DNA from: Hoeflea sp.
GTDB lineage: Bacteria > Pseudomonadota > Alphaproteobacteria > Rhizobiales > Rhizobiaceae
Direction of reading: 5' to 3'
Length of the DNA stretch: 64,000 nt
Assembly: GCA_019084245.1 (NCBI GenBank)
Contig: JAHRFE010000020.1
Span: 62,001 to 126,000, forward strand
Shown here: positions 1 through 10,438 of the stretch, in pieces
Layout: every line of letters begins with the position of its first letter
Numbering within the stretch: the first letter of the stretch is position 1
The notes under the pieces: generated by a model
Database searches by the model: none
The model's input: the letters and a program-made list of their open reading frames with translations, nothing else
What the model was told of the DNA's origin: nothing
Program-made: the position numbers and the translations under genes

Positions 1-2
1 GC

Positions 3-1043
3 ACCATCCGCTCGATGAACGGCTCGGCCTGCGCGCTGTTCAACTATGATGAAAGCGAAACCCAAGGCCAGCCCTTCGCCATGCTGTTTGCCCATGAGAG
101 CCAGCGCGCGGTGATGGATTATGTGTCCGGTCTCGCCGACCATGGCGTATCCAGCGTGCTCAATGACGGGCGCGAAGTGATCGGCCGCGAGGCTGCGGGC
201 GGCTTCCTGCCGCTGTTCATGACCATCGGCCGGCTGTCGGGCTCGAACGGCTTTTGCGCCGTGCTGCGCGACATCACACAGTGGAAGCGGACCGAGGAGG
301 AACTGCGCACCGCCAAGCGCGCCGCCGAGACCGCCAACTCGCACAAATCCGATTTCCTCGCCCGGGTCAGCCATGAGATCCGCACGCCGCTCAACGCCAT
401 CATCGGGTTTTCCGAGATGATGGTGGAAGAACGCTTCGGCCCGATCGGCAGCCCGCGCTATCTCGAATATGCCCACGACATCGGCAATTCCGGCAAGCAT
501 GTGCTCGACATCGTCAATGACCTGCTCGACATCTCCAAGATCGAAGCCGGCCAGGAGCAGATGGAATTTGTCGCGGTCTCGCTCAACGACCATCTGGCGG
601 AAAGCGTGTCGCTCTTGCAGCCGATGGCTAACAGCCAGCGGGTGATCATTCGCACCAGCCTGTCGGCCAGCGTGCCGGAGGTGGTCGCCGACCGGCGCTC
701 GATCAAGCAGATCGCATTGAACCTGTTGTCCAACGCCATCCGCTTCACCCCCTCGGGCGGGCAGATTGTCGTCTCCACCTCCTACGAGCCCTCGGGCAAT
801 GTCGTCATCCGCATCCGCGACACCGGCATCGGCATGAACCGCAAGGAGCTCGAGCAGGCGATGAAACCGTTCGGCCAGGTCGGCCCCGGACCCCGGCAGC
901 GCGGCGACGGAACCGGGCTGGGCCTGCCGCTGACCAAGGCCATGGTGGAAGCCAATCGAGCCCAGTTCGACATCGTCTCGACGCCCAGCGAAGGAACGCT
1001 GGTCTCCATCGCCTTCCCGCCGCAGCGGGTGCTTGCCGACTGA
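3..1043 (+). CDS. Sensor histidine kinase, C-terminal part (cut by window start)
   Basis: The reading frame is open to the left edge, so the true start lies outside the window. The visible part has a PAS-like segment ending in an RDIT motif (codons near 255-285), a HisKA domain with the H-box SHEIRTPLN (phospho-accepting His codon at 372-374), and a HATPase_c domain with N-box (NLLSNAIRF), G1 (DTGIGM) and G2 (GTGLGL) motifs. The PAS-HisKA layout and the text after the H-box resemble the PdhS/PleC/DivJ-type kinases of Rhizobiales that control cell-cycle regulators. That specific assignment is an inference; the kinase call is firm. No response regulator gene is adjacent on the visible side. Confidence 0.9.
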   Translation, partial: TIRSMNGSACALFNYDESETQGQPFAMLFAHESQRAVMDYVSGLADHGVSSVLNDGREVIGREAAGGFLPLFMTIGRLSGSNGFCAVLRDITQWKRTEEELRTAKRAAETANSHKSDFLARVSHEIRTPLNAIIGFSEMMVEERFGPIGSPRYLEYAHDIGNSGKHVLDIVNDLLDISKIEAGQEQMEFVAVSLNDHLAESVSLLQPMANSQRVIIRTSLSASVPEVVADRRSIKQIALNLLSNAIRFTPSGGQIVVSTSYEPSGNVVIRIRDTGIGMNRKELEQAMKPFGQVGPGPRQRGDGTGLGLPLTKAMVEANRAQFDIVSTPSEGTLVSIAFPPQRVLAD

Positions 1044-1079
1044 AACAGCGACAGGAACCGCCGGGTCCGGTGGTCCCAT

Positions 1080-1108
1080 AAAAAACGGGGACCGCCAAGG
1101 GTCCCCGT
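1080..1108 (-). terminator. Rho-independent terminator, minus orientation
   Basis: A perfect 9-bp stem (ACGGGGACC at 1085-1093, GGTCCCCGT at 1100-1108) with a 6-nt loop is followed, when read on the minus strand, by a run of six T (1080-1085). On the plus strand the hairpin is followed by AAGCTT with no T run. It therefore has the shape of a minus-strand terminator, although no minus-strand protein gene lies upstream of it. Confidence 0.6.
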
Positions 1109-1146
1109 AAGCTTCGAAATTGTGCTGGCCAACAGTGTGAAGAGCA
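1080..1146 (-). ncRNA. Candidate short sRNA ending at the minus-strand terminator
   Basis: Read on the minus strand, a TTGACG box (1181-1176) lies 17 nt from a weak TTTGGA box (1158-1153), which would place a start near 1146. The transcript would be about 67 nt and end in the strong terminator hairpin at 1080-1108. No protein gene explains that terminator. The -10 box is poor, so the start and even the existence of the RNA are speculative. Confidence 0.25.
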
Positions 1147-1515
1147 GAGCTATCCAAACGTTGATGCTAGCTTTGCGTCAAAACTGTTACCGGGACCTTG
1201 CTTTCTTGCCTAAGATTTTACCGATCATCCCTGCATCTTAGGGATTGGTTAAATTCGCAGGCAAGGTCCGGTTAACCATGCGGGGCTGGCGGACGGTTTG
1301 CAAAGCCGAATGCATGCCGCGTCAAATGGACTTATTTGAACGATCATGTGCATGCGTTAAACGGAAGCATTGCACACGCGTGGGCGGCAAGGGGAACCGG
1401 CTCAAACCATAGCCTGGTCAACTCGACGCGCGGCAGGATTTTGGGTAGCGTCTTGCTCAGCCATCGCGGCTTGTGCGGCGACTTTTTGGTGCCCATGCGG
1501 GGTTTGGAGTTAAGG
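1109..1515. other. Gene-free stretch with a nested inverted repeat
   Basis: No credible coding sequence lies between the kinase gene and the hlyIII-like gene. At 1189-1272 there are nested inverted repeats. The outer arms are GGACCTTGC (1193-1201) and GCAAGGTCC (1261-1269), extended by ACC/GGT across one bulge. The inner arms are CCTAAGAT (1209-1216) and ATCTTAGG (1235-1242). The element could fold on either strand. It may be a leader of the downstream gene, part of a small RNA, or a dispersed repeat; the sequence alone does not decide. Confidence 0.5.
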
Positions 1516-2151
1516 ATGTACCCGAACTATTCACGGTCAGAACGCGTTGCCGACGGCAGCATGCATGCGATTGGATTGATTGGCGCGATCTCCGGGGCCG
1601 TGCTGTTGCTCATCTGGTCCCGCCAGGCCGCCTCGCCCTGGGAAATGACGGCCATCGCCATCTATGCGATCACGCTCATTGCCACATTCGCGGCTTCCGC
1701 CTTCTATCACATGACCCCCTGGGAAAGCATCCGGCCTCTCCTGCGACGGATCGATCATGCGGCGATTTACTTGAAGATCGCGGGCACATACACACCGCTG
1801 GTGGTGATGATCGGCAATGGTCTGGCGTATGTTATCCTTGGCATCGTCTGGGCTCTGGCGATCATCGGCATCATGCTCAAGCTGCTGTTCTGGAGCACGC
1901 CTGGCCGCATGGGTCCGGCGCTTTATCTGATCATGGGCTGGATGAGCATCATCCTGTTCTGGACATCGTGGTCGGAGGTGCCATTCGGTTTCATCGCCGC
2001 CGGCGGGCTGCTTTACACCGTGGGCGTGATTTTCTACGCGGCCAAGTCGCTGAAGTTCGCAACCGCCATCTGGCATGGATTTGTTATCGCGGCCTCCGCC
2101 TGTTTCTTCGCGGCCATCACCATCGGGGCAACCCAGCACGGTCTGGTCTGA
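1516..2151 (+). CDS. Hemolysin III / YqfA-type membrane protein
   Basis: Predicted 211-residue integral membrane protein with about seven hydrophobic segments. It matches the HlyIII family (related to PAQR receptors) through the conserved stretch SAFYHMTPW, then RIDHAAIYLKIAGTYTPL, and a histidine (AIWHGF) near the C-terminus. The ATG at 1516 is chosen because GGAG and AAGG lie just upstream and family members begin close to MHAIGLIGA. The open frame extends upstream to a TTG at 1336, but that extension lacks family character. In bacteria this family has an ill-defined role; haemolysis was reported for a Bacillus member. No operon partner is evident. Confidence 0.85.
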   Translation: MYPNYSRSERVADGSMHAIGLIGAISGAVLLLIWSRQAASPWEMTAIAIYAITLIATFAASAFYHMTPWESIRPLLRRIDHAAIYLKIAGTYTPLVVMIGNGLAYVILGIVWALAIIGIMLKLLFWSTPGRMGPALYLIMGWMSIILFWTSWSEVPFGFIAAGGLLYTVGVIFYAAKSLKFATAIWHGFVIAASACFFAAITIGATQHGLV

Positions 2152-2302
2152 ACGCCTTTCCACTCCGGATCGGATCGCCACACGCCCCGTGAAAAGAAAC
2201 CCCCGGCGGGCCGGTCAGACCGATTGACAGGGATTGCGGGCAGGATGATGGTTCTGCCGCCCGGCGGAATGACCGGGCTGGTGGCAACAGGGGTTAAATC
2301 AC

Positions 2303-2662
2303 ATGAAGAAACTGATCTTTGCATGCCTGGCGGCGACGCTCGGGATGGCAAGCGTGGCGCAGGCAGACGTGGCCGCCGGCACCTACTCTGTCGAGGGTAC
2401 CAATCTCGATGGCAGCAGCTACGGCGGCACGGCGACCATCACGCTGAGCTCGGACACGACCTGCCACATCCATTGGAGCACCGGCAGCGAATCCGATGGC
2501 ATCTGCATGCTCTACGGCAACGCCTTTGCCGCAGGCTACGTGTTCAAGACCGGCGGCGTCGGGCTTGTGGTCTATGAGGTGATGGATGACGGCTCGCTGG
2601 AAGGCGTCTGGACCATTGACGGCGAATCCGGCGCCGGCACGGAGATCCTGACCCCGCAATGA
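2303..2662 (+). CDS. Small exported protein of unknown function
   Basis: 119 residues starting MKKLIFACLA, with a typical Sec signal peptide and probable cleavage after AQA (residue 21). The mature part, about 98 residues, is rich in Gly, Thr and Ser. It carries two cysteines (Cys54 and Cys68) that could form a disulfide in the periplasm, and it looks like a small beta-rich domain. I recognise the pattern from conserved hypothetical proteins of rhizobia but know no function. It stands alone: the hlyIII-like gene ends 151 nt upstream and the next gene is convergent. Confidence 0.8.
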   Translation: MKKLIFACLAATLGMASVAQADVAAGTYSVEGTNLDGSSYGGTATITLSSDTTCHIHWSTGSESDGICMLYGNAFAAGYVFKTGGVGLVVYEVMDDGSLEGVWTIDGESGAGTEILTPQ

Positions 2663-2700
2663 CCGGGGACTGAAGCACCGAGGCGCGGACAGGCCAGCCG

Positions 2701-3612
2701 TCAGACGGCCGCGAGGAACCGGCGGATATGGTCATGCAACTCGTCCCGGGCGGGCTGCTCCAGCGGCAGGTGTGAGCCGTTGGTCAGCACGACGAATTGC
2801 TTCGGGCCTGAAACACGCGCAAAGGCGGGCCGGCTCAGCTCGGGCTGAGTCCAGGCATCGGCGCCGGGATGGACAAGGAGGAGCGGGCATCCCGGCGCCA
2901 GCGTCGCCACCTTGCGGGCATGCATCGTCCGGAAAAGCCGCGACGACACCCAGAGCCGTCCCAGCAGCGCGTCCTTGCGGAAGTAGTCCCGCATGTCCGC
3001 GTCCGATGACATCGCGCCCATGGGCGCGACCATCCAGAGCGGCAAGGAAATCCGGTCGATGAGCGCCGGCATCAGCCGGAAGCCGATGAGCGACACCGCG
3101 CCCAGCCAGCGCCACCGGGCAGCCCGGCGAAAGATCCCAGGATCGCCCATGTCCAGAAGCGTCGTTGCAATCACGCCGGAGACATTGTGCGACGCCTGCG
3201 CCGCCAGTGCCGCCGTCATGCCGCCGACGGATCCCCCCAGCAGGACCACCGGCCCCTCGGTTTCATCGGCCAGCTGTGCCACGATCGCAGGCCATTCATC
3301 ATAGTCCCACCGGAAGCCAGGGGTAGGCTCCGACAGCCCGTAACCCGGCAGGTCGGGCGCAATCGCGGTCCAGCCAAGACCGGCTGCGAAATCGGCCAGA
3401 GGCGCAAGGACCCGGCCGTTTCCGCCTCCGCCATGGACAAGGATCATGGTTCCCTTGGCCGGGCCTTCCGGATACCAGTGATCGACATGGATATTGTGGC
3501 CGCGGATCATCCGCCAGGTTTCCAGCGGTTCACGCGTCAGGCTGATCCCGAACCTGCCTTGCAGGAGGTCGCGGTACCGGGTCCAGGAGTGCGAGGTCTT
3601 GTAGGATCTCAA
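2701..3612 (-). CDS. Alpha/beta hydrolase
   Basis: 303-residue soluble hydrolase with the alpha/beta fold. An oxyanion-type HGGGGNG motif lies at residues 60-66 and the nucleophile elbow GGSVGG contains Ser128. Asp252 (HPGADAW) and His281 (NGSHLP) complete a plausible catalytic triad in the expected order. The substrate cannot be read from sequence; esterase, lipase or haloperoxidase-like activities are all possible. It is transcribed convergently with the small exported protein and sits 191 nt downstream of the acetoacetyl-CoA synthetase gene on the same strand, so co-transcription is possible. Confidence 0.85.
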   Translation of the reverse strand: MRSYKTSHSWTRYRDLLQGRFGISLTREPLETWRMIRGHNIHVDHWYPEGPAKGTMILVHGGGGNGRVLAPLADFAAGLGWTAIAPDLPGYGLSEPTPGFRWDYDEWPAIVAQLADETEGPVVLLGGSVGGMTAALAAQASHNVSGVIATTLLDMGDPGIFRRAARWRWLGAVSLIGFRLMPALIDRISLPLWMVAPMGAMSSDADMRDYFRKDALLGRLWVSSRLFRTMHARKVATLAPGCPLLLVHPGADAWTQPELSRPAFARVSGPKQFVVLTNGSHLPLEQPARDELHDHIRRFLAAV

Positions 3613-3803
3613 GATATGCGCCTCCCAAAGAGGGTCGCAATGATCTGGAGTCCTGCGACGGGTATGTCTTTTCGAGGCTGCATGGCGTTATCGCAAACTG
3701 CTGCGCACCTGTGCAAGACATGCACCACTCTGTAGAGGTAGCGTACATCGAAACCCTGCGGGCGCGCCAGTCGGAGTCTCCAAAGACCGCACTCCCGAAC
3801 CGC

Positions 3804-5756
<1,953 letters not shown>

Positions 5757-6032
5757 TCTCTGCTCCTCATCAATCCTGCCGGTGGTTTACTACAGCGCCG
5801 AAGGTTTTATCAAACACGCAAAAGCCGCTGTATCACTTTTGAGCGCCGCATAAATCCTGCCCAAATCGAGTCCGGTTTCGGGGAGCATGCAGTAGCACCG
5901 GCGAGCCTTCCTGCAAACAGAACTCGGGGCCGGCCTCTTTGCGCCTTGAGACCCTCTGATGCTCTGCAATTGCATTCGCCCGCGGCAGGTATTAACCAGA
6001 GCATCGAGACAGCACGTCCGGGAGGTTGGGGT

Positions 6033-7907
6033 TTGAAATTCATCATCGCGCAATGGTCCTTGCGTCGCGCGGCGATCATCGGCGTCCTTGCCGTGCTCGC
6101 CGTGGCCCTGGCCATTTTTGCGTGCCTGCCGCTGGCGGTGTCGAGCGGGGTGGTGCGCGACCGCCTCGAGCGTGACATCGGCGCCTGGGCCGGCCATCCG
6201 GTTGAGCTCGGCAACGCCCCCTCACTCGATTTCTGGCCGACACCGACGATCACGCTCGACAATGTGGAGATCCGGCCGTCGACATTCGCCGACGGCGACC
6301 CGATCCTGCGCGCCGACCGCATTGTCGCCAATTTCAATCTGTTCTCGGCGGTGCTGGGCGCGCCCAGCTTCTCCCAATTCAAGCTGATCCGGCCCTCCTT
6401 CAATGTTGAACTGTACCCGGACTCGACATCGAACTGGTCCTCTTCCTCCGGCGACCTTGCGCAAGGCATCGCGGCCGCCGTCGCCCGTGATCTCGCCGCC
6501 CAGGCCGGCGCCGCTCCGCCGATGCCGGCAAGCATTCCCGATTCAGCGGCGCTCGGTACGGTGACGATCGAAGACGGCACCGTCACCTGGATCCGCGATC
6601 CGGGTGCGCCGGCCGAAAAGCTAACCGCCATCAACGGAACGCTGGCCTGGACCGCGCCCACGGCGGTCGCCCGCGCCAATCTGGTGGCGATCTTTCGCGG
6701 CGAGCAATTGACGCTTGCCGGGTCAACCTCCGCACCGCTGCTTCTCCTGGGCAAGCGGCTGGCGCCGGTCGAGGTCAAGGTCACCTCCGCGCCGCTGAAT
6801 TTCGGCTTCGTCGGAAAGGCCAGCCTGGGCTCCGGGATGTTCGCGGCCGGGGCGCTCGAGCTCAAGAGCCCGTCGGTACGCCGCGCGCTTGAGTGGTCGC
6901 GCGCCGACATCAAGCCAGGCGAAGCATTGGGGGCGCTGGAACTCACGGCCAAGATCACCGCCGAGCCCTTGAAGGCCAAGCTCGATGACCTGATCGTGCT
7001 GATTGATCGCAATCGCGGCATTGGCGTGCTGGATGTCACCTTGAGCGAGGAGGCGCCGCCGCTGGTGGCGGGCACGCTGGCGTTCAACTCGCTCGATATC
7101 GGATCCTTCCTGCAGGCCTTCACTCCGCTTCCGGCCACCGGCGCGGACATCGCCTCGACCATCGACACACGGTTCCTGCATCAGATCGGGCTTGACCTGC
7201 GGTTGTCGGCGCAATCGGCGAGCCTCGGCCCGGTGGTGCTTTCCAACCTGGCCGCTGCGGCGCGCGTCGAGCAGGGCCGGGCGAATTTCGATGTCGGCGA
7301 CGCCACCGCCTATGGCGGCAGCTTTCTCGGCCGCATCGCGCTGTCGGAAAAGGGAATCGACGGTGGCGTGAAGGTGCAATTGTCGGCGCGCAGGATCAAT
7401 GTCGGCGGTCTGTTCGATGCGATCGGCCTGACCGGTCCCCTGCCCCGCGGCATGGGATCTCTCGACATGGAAGTGACGTCGCCCTATCCGACCTGGGCTA
7501 CGGCGCTGACCGATCTGACCGGCAAGGTTGATCTCGTCGTCGAGAAAGGCGTCGTGCCCGGCCTGAATATCCAGAAATTCCGCGAACTCGCCAAGACCGA
7601 ACGGTTCTTCGATCTTGGCCAATTGGGGGAAGGCGCCAGCTTTCCCTTCCTGTCGGCGCACTTTGAAGCGACGATCGCCGCCGGCGAAGCCGATCTGAAG
7701 ACCGCCGAACTGATCGGCGAGAGGCAAATGATTTCCTTGTCGGGGGTCATTCCCTATTCCCGCTCAAGCCTCGCCATTGCCGGCGTGCTTGCGGCCAAAC
7801 CGCCCGCAAACGGAACCATCCCCCCGGCAGGCACCATTCCTGAACCGCTCAAGTTCTTTGTCGGCGGCTCCTGGCCGCAGCCGGTGATCTCGCCGGTGAC
7901 GCCGTGA
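6033..7907 (+). CDS. AsmA family protein
   Basis: 624 residues when started at the TTG at 6033, which has a good GGAGGT ribosome site 6 nt upstream. The frame is open back to 4617, but that part is antisense to the acetoacetyl-CoA synthetase gene and is not used. One N-terminal membrane anchor (about residues 10-32) is followed by a long periplasmic region with the AsmA N-terminal signature (VRDRLERDIGAWAGHPVELG) and a C-terminal AsmA-like domain (DLTGKVDLVVEKGVVPGLNI). AsmA-like proteins are implicated in outer-membrane lipid transport and assembly. A small membrane protein gene follows. Confidence 0.88.
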   Translation: MKFIIAQWSLRRAAIIGVLAVLAVALAIFACLPLAVSSGVVRDRLERDIGAWAGHPVELGNAPSLDFWPTPTITLDNVEIRPSTFADGDPILRADRIVANFNLFSAVLGAPSFSQFKLIRPSFNVELYPDSTSNWSSSSGDLAQGIAAAVARDLAAQAGAAPPMPASIPDSAALGTVTIEDGTVTWIRDPGAPAEKLTAINGTLAWTAPTAVARANLVAIFRGEQLTLAGSTSAPLLLLGKRLAPVEVKVTSAPLNFGFVGKASLGSGMFAAGALELKSPSVRRALEWSRADIKPGEALGALELTAKITAEPLKAKLDDLIVLIDRNRGIGVLDVTLSEEAPPLVAGTLAFNSLDIGSFLQAFTPLPATGADIASTIDTRFLHQIGLDLRLSAQSASLGPVVLSNLAAAARVEQGRANFDVGDATAYGGSFLGRIALSEKGIDGGVKVQLSARRINVGGLFDAIGLTGPLPRGMGSLDMEVTSPYPTWATALTDLTGKVDLVVEKGVVPGLNIQKFRELAKTERFFDLGQLGEGASFPFLSAHFEATIAAGEADLKTAELIGERQMISLSGVIPYSRSSLAIAGVLAAKPPANGTIPPAGTIPEPLKFFVGGSWPQPVISPVTP

Positions 7908-8035
7908 TGCGTCAATCGCCGGGACACTGAACAATGCGCGCGACAACGCCAGTCTTGCGCAATTGCGCGGATTTGGCGACACTCCGCCAATTCCAGTGCT
8001 TCGACCCGGCTTCAGGCCGTCGAACCTGGCAGGGG

Positions 8036-8290
8036 ATGGGGCGGCTGATGATGCGGGTGATATCGGCATTGGTGAAGATCGGACTGGCGTCGCTGATCAC
8101 CGGGGCGGTGCTGTCGGCGCTCAATCTTTCCGCCGCCGAACTGCTGGCCGAGATCGGACTGACGCCGGACCGGGTGTTTACGGCTCTACAGGAGGGGGCT
8201 GCCTGGGCGATCCCCAATATCGTGCTCGGATCGATGGTGATCGTGCCGATCTGGTTCGTCACCTACCTGCTGCGGCCGCCCAGGAATTGA
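8036..8290 (+). CDS. Small two-helix membrane protein (DUF6460-like)
   Basis: 84 residues from the ATG at 8036 (an ATG at 8048 is equally possible). Two hydrophobic helices, one near the start (ISALVKIGLASLITGAVL) and one at the end (IVLGSMVIVPIWFVTYLL), flank an amphipathic segment. This layout resembles the short DUF6460 proteins of alphaproteobacteria, whose function is unknown. The open frame runs up to 7934, but that part is arginine- and cysteine-containing and looks non-coding. It lies 128 nt after the AsmA-like gene on the same strand and ends 24 nt before the convergent potI. Confidence 0.65.
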   Translation: MGRLMMRVISALVKIGLASLITGAVLSALNLSAAELLAEIGLTPDRVFTALQEGAAWAIPNIVLGSMVIVPIWFVTYLLRPPRN

Positions 8291-8314
8291 CGACCGCCGG
8301 TCTTAGAGATCCCC

Positions 8315-9136
8315 TTATTTGTTGGCGAACGCTGCCTGTTCATCACGCTGGCGCCTGACCTCGCGGCTCTTGTTCATGATCGAGGCGATGATGACGCCGA
8401 TCGAGACCGCACCGATGAGCAGCGTACAGACCGCGTTGATCTCCGGCGTCACGCCAAGCCGCACCTGGGAGTAGATCTTCATCGGCAGCGTTGTCGCGCC
8501 CGGCCCCGAGGTGAAGCTGGCGATGACCAGATCGTCGAGCGACAGGGTGAAGGCCAGCATCCATCCCGAGATCACGGCGGGCAGAATGACCGGCAGGGTG
8601 ATCTGCGTAAACGTGGTGACGGGTCCCGCGCCCAGATCCATCGCCGCTTCTTCGAGAGAGCGGTCAAAGCTCATCAGCCGCGACTGCACCACCACGGCGA
8701 CAAAGCACATGGAGAAGGTGATGTGCGCCAGCGTCACGGTCCAGAACCCGCGGGCGAAATCCACCGCCACGAACAGGAGCAGCAGCGACAGCCCGGTGAT
8801 CACCTCGGGCATCACCAGCGGCGCGAAGACCATGCCGGAGAACAGGATGCGCCCGTTGAAACGGGTGTAGCGGGTGAGCGTCAGTGCTGCGAGCGTGCCG
8901 AGCACGGTGGCGATCGAGGCCGAGACCAGTCCCACCCTGACCGTCACCCAGGCCGCATCCATCAGGCCCTGATTGTTGAACAGCTCGCGGTACCATTTGG
9001 TGGAGAATCCGGTCCAGACGGTGACCAGACGGGATTCGTTGAACGAGAAGATCACCAGGAGCACGATCGGCAGATAGAGAAAGGCGAAGCCGAAGACGAC
9101 CGAGGATATGTTGAAGCGCGTCCAGGTCGGGTTCAT
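8315..9136 (-). CDS. potI: Putrescine/spermidine ABC transporter permease PotI
   Basis: 273 residues with six predicted membrane helices and the binding-protein-dependent permease EAA loop (SLEEAAMDLGAGPVTTFTQI). The sequence SRLMSFDRSLEEAAMDLGA is typical of PotC/PotI. The ATG at 9136 overlaps the potH stop codon by 4 nt (ATGA), so translation is probably coupled. An overlapping open frame up to 9421 is a shadow of potH. It forms the inner-membrane channel with PotH, powered by PotG. Confidence 0.93.
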   Translation of the reverse strand: MNPTWTRFNISSVVFGFAFLYLPIVLLVIFSFNESRLVTVWTGFSTKWYRELFNNQGLMDAAWVTVRVGLVSASIATVLGTLAALTLTRYTRFNGRILFSGMVFAPLVMPEVITGLSLLLLFVAVDFARGFWTVTLAHITFSMCFVAVVVQSRLMSFDRSLEEAAMDLGAGPVTTFTQITLPVILPAVISGWMLAFTLSLDDLVIASFTSGPGATTLPMKIYSQVRLGVTPEINAVCTLLIGAVSIGVIIASIMNKSREVRRQRDEQAAFANK

Positions 9137-10041
9137 CGTCCACTCTCCTGGGCCTTGGCCTGCGCCTGCTGGAACAGCATGATGGGGATGACGAGGATCA
9201 GCAGGAGCAGAACCGCCACGGCCGAGGACACCGGCCAGTCGCGGTTGTTGAAGAACTCGCTCCACAGCGTCTTGCCGATCATCAGCGTGCGCGAGCCGCC
9301 GAGCAGGTCGGGGATGACGAACTCGCCCACCGCCGGGATGAACACCAGCATGCAGCCGGCGACAATGCCGGGGATGGCGAGCGGAAAGGTGATCTTCCAG
9401 AACGCCGTGATCGGCGGGCACCCCAGATCCTGCGCCGCCTCGATCAGCGTGTAATCCATCTTTTCGAGCGCCGCATAGATCGGCAACACCATGAACGGCA
9501 GGTAGGAATAGACGATGCCGATATAGACCGCGGTGTTGGTGTTCAAAATGATCAGCGGCGTGTCGATCAGGCCGAGATACATGAGGAACTGGTTGAGCAG
9601 GCCTTCGGGCTTCAGGATGCCGATCCAGGCATAGACGCGGATCAGGAAGCTGGTCCAGAACGGCAGGATCACCAGCATCAGAAGCGTCGGGCGCAACGAG
9701 GTGGGCGCGCGCGCCATGCCATAGGCCAGCGGGAAGCCGATCAGCAGGGTCAGCACCGTCGAGATGAAGGCGATGGTGATCGAGGAGATATAGGCGTTGA
9801 TGTAGAGCGCATCCTCGGTCAGCCAGAGATAGTTGGAAAAGCTCAGCTGCTTGAGGCCGTCGATGAAGCCGGAAATCCCGTCGGCCATGTCGAAGGTCGG
9901 CGCGTAGGGCGGCATCGACATCACAGGCTCGGAGAGCGAGATCTTGAAGACAATGCCGAACGGCACCAGGAAGAACACAAGCAGCCAGACATAGGGGATG
10001 ATGATGACCAGGCGGCGGGAAATGGCGGAGATGATGTTCAC
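9133..10041 (-). CDS. potH: Putrescine/spermidine ABC transporter permease PotH
   Basis: 302 residues with six predicted membrane helices and the EAA loop (LIEAAQDLGCPPITAFWKI) characteristic of PotB/PotH permeases. The start codon is GTG at 10041, with GAGG about 8 nt upstream. It is second-to-last in the pot operon, 10 nt downstream of a small membrane-protein gene, and its stop overlaps the potI start. The product pairs with PotI in the cytoplasmic membrane. Polyamine specificity is inferred from family resemblance and the PotF homologue. Confidence 0.93.
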   Translation of the reverse strand: MNIISAISRRLVIIIPYVWLLVFFLVPFGIVFKISLSEPVMSMPPYAPTFDMADGISGFIDGLKQLSFSNYLWLTEDALYINAYISSITIAFISTVLTLLIGFPLAYGMARAPTSLRPTLLMLVILPFWTSFLIRVYAWIGILKPEGLLNQFLMYLGLIDTPLIILNTNTAVYIGIVYSYLPFMVLPIYAALEKMDYTLIEAAQDLGCPPITAFWKITFPLAIPGIVAGCMLVFIPAVGEFVIPDLLGGSRTLMIGKTLWSEFFNNRDWPVSSAVAVLLLLILVIPIMLFQQAQAKAQESGR

Positions 10042-10051
10042 TGGGAGGTCC

Positions 10052-10429
10052 TCACAGCGACTTGACTATGGCGCGGAGAAGAAGCCCCGCCATCACGATG
10101 GAAAGAAGCACATACATGCCGGTGGCATGGAGTTCGATCATGTGCGGGGCGCCAATCACCGTGGCCAGAAAGCCAATGGTCGAGATCGACACATAGGCCG
10201 CAAAGTTCTGTTCCCTTGCCGGGTACGGCTTTACAAAGACCCCGTATGTTCTGATCAGACTCAATGAGAAGACAGAAATCGCCGCGTAGCTCAGGTAAAC
10301 GAGGCAAAGTTCCGGACGCAGCAGCAAGAGAACCGCCGCGGTGGACACTGCCATGACAAGCGCCACAAGCCTGTTTGCCTTGAGGGCTTTGGCGAGGTCA
10401 GGTTGATCGGACTGCTCAATCGACACCAT
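10052..10429 (-). CDS. Small four-helix membrane protein inside the pot operon
   Basis: 125 residues from the ATG at 10429; an ATG at 10435 is in frame. The later start is favoured because TGAGGG, overlapping the potG stop codon, lies 6 nt upstream. Four hydrophobic segments are visible (around LVALVMAVSTAAVLLLL, LVYLSYAAISVFSLSLI, AYVSISTIGFLATVIGA and MYVLLSIVMAGLLLRAIV). I do not recognise a family. It is tightly packed between potG and potH in the same direction, so it is co-transcribed and possibly coupled with them. A role in transporter assembly or regulation is only a guess from position. Confidence 0.75.
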   Translation of the reverse strand: MVSIEQSDQPDLAKALKANRLVALVMAVSTAAVLLLLRPELCLVYLSYAAISVFSLSLIRTYGVFVKPYPAREQNFAAYVSISTIGFLATVIGAPHMIELHATGMYVLLSIVMAGLLLRAIVKSL

Positions 10430-10438
10430 GGCCATCCC

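Noticed and set aside
1085-1108. Plus-strand terminator for the histidine kinase gene
   Set aside because: The hairpin is followed by AAGCTT on the plus strand; the T run is only on the minus strand.
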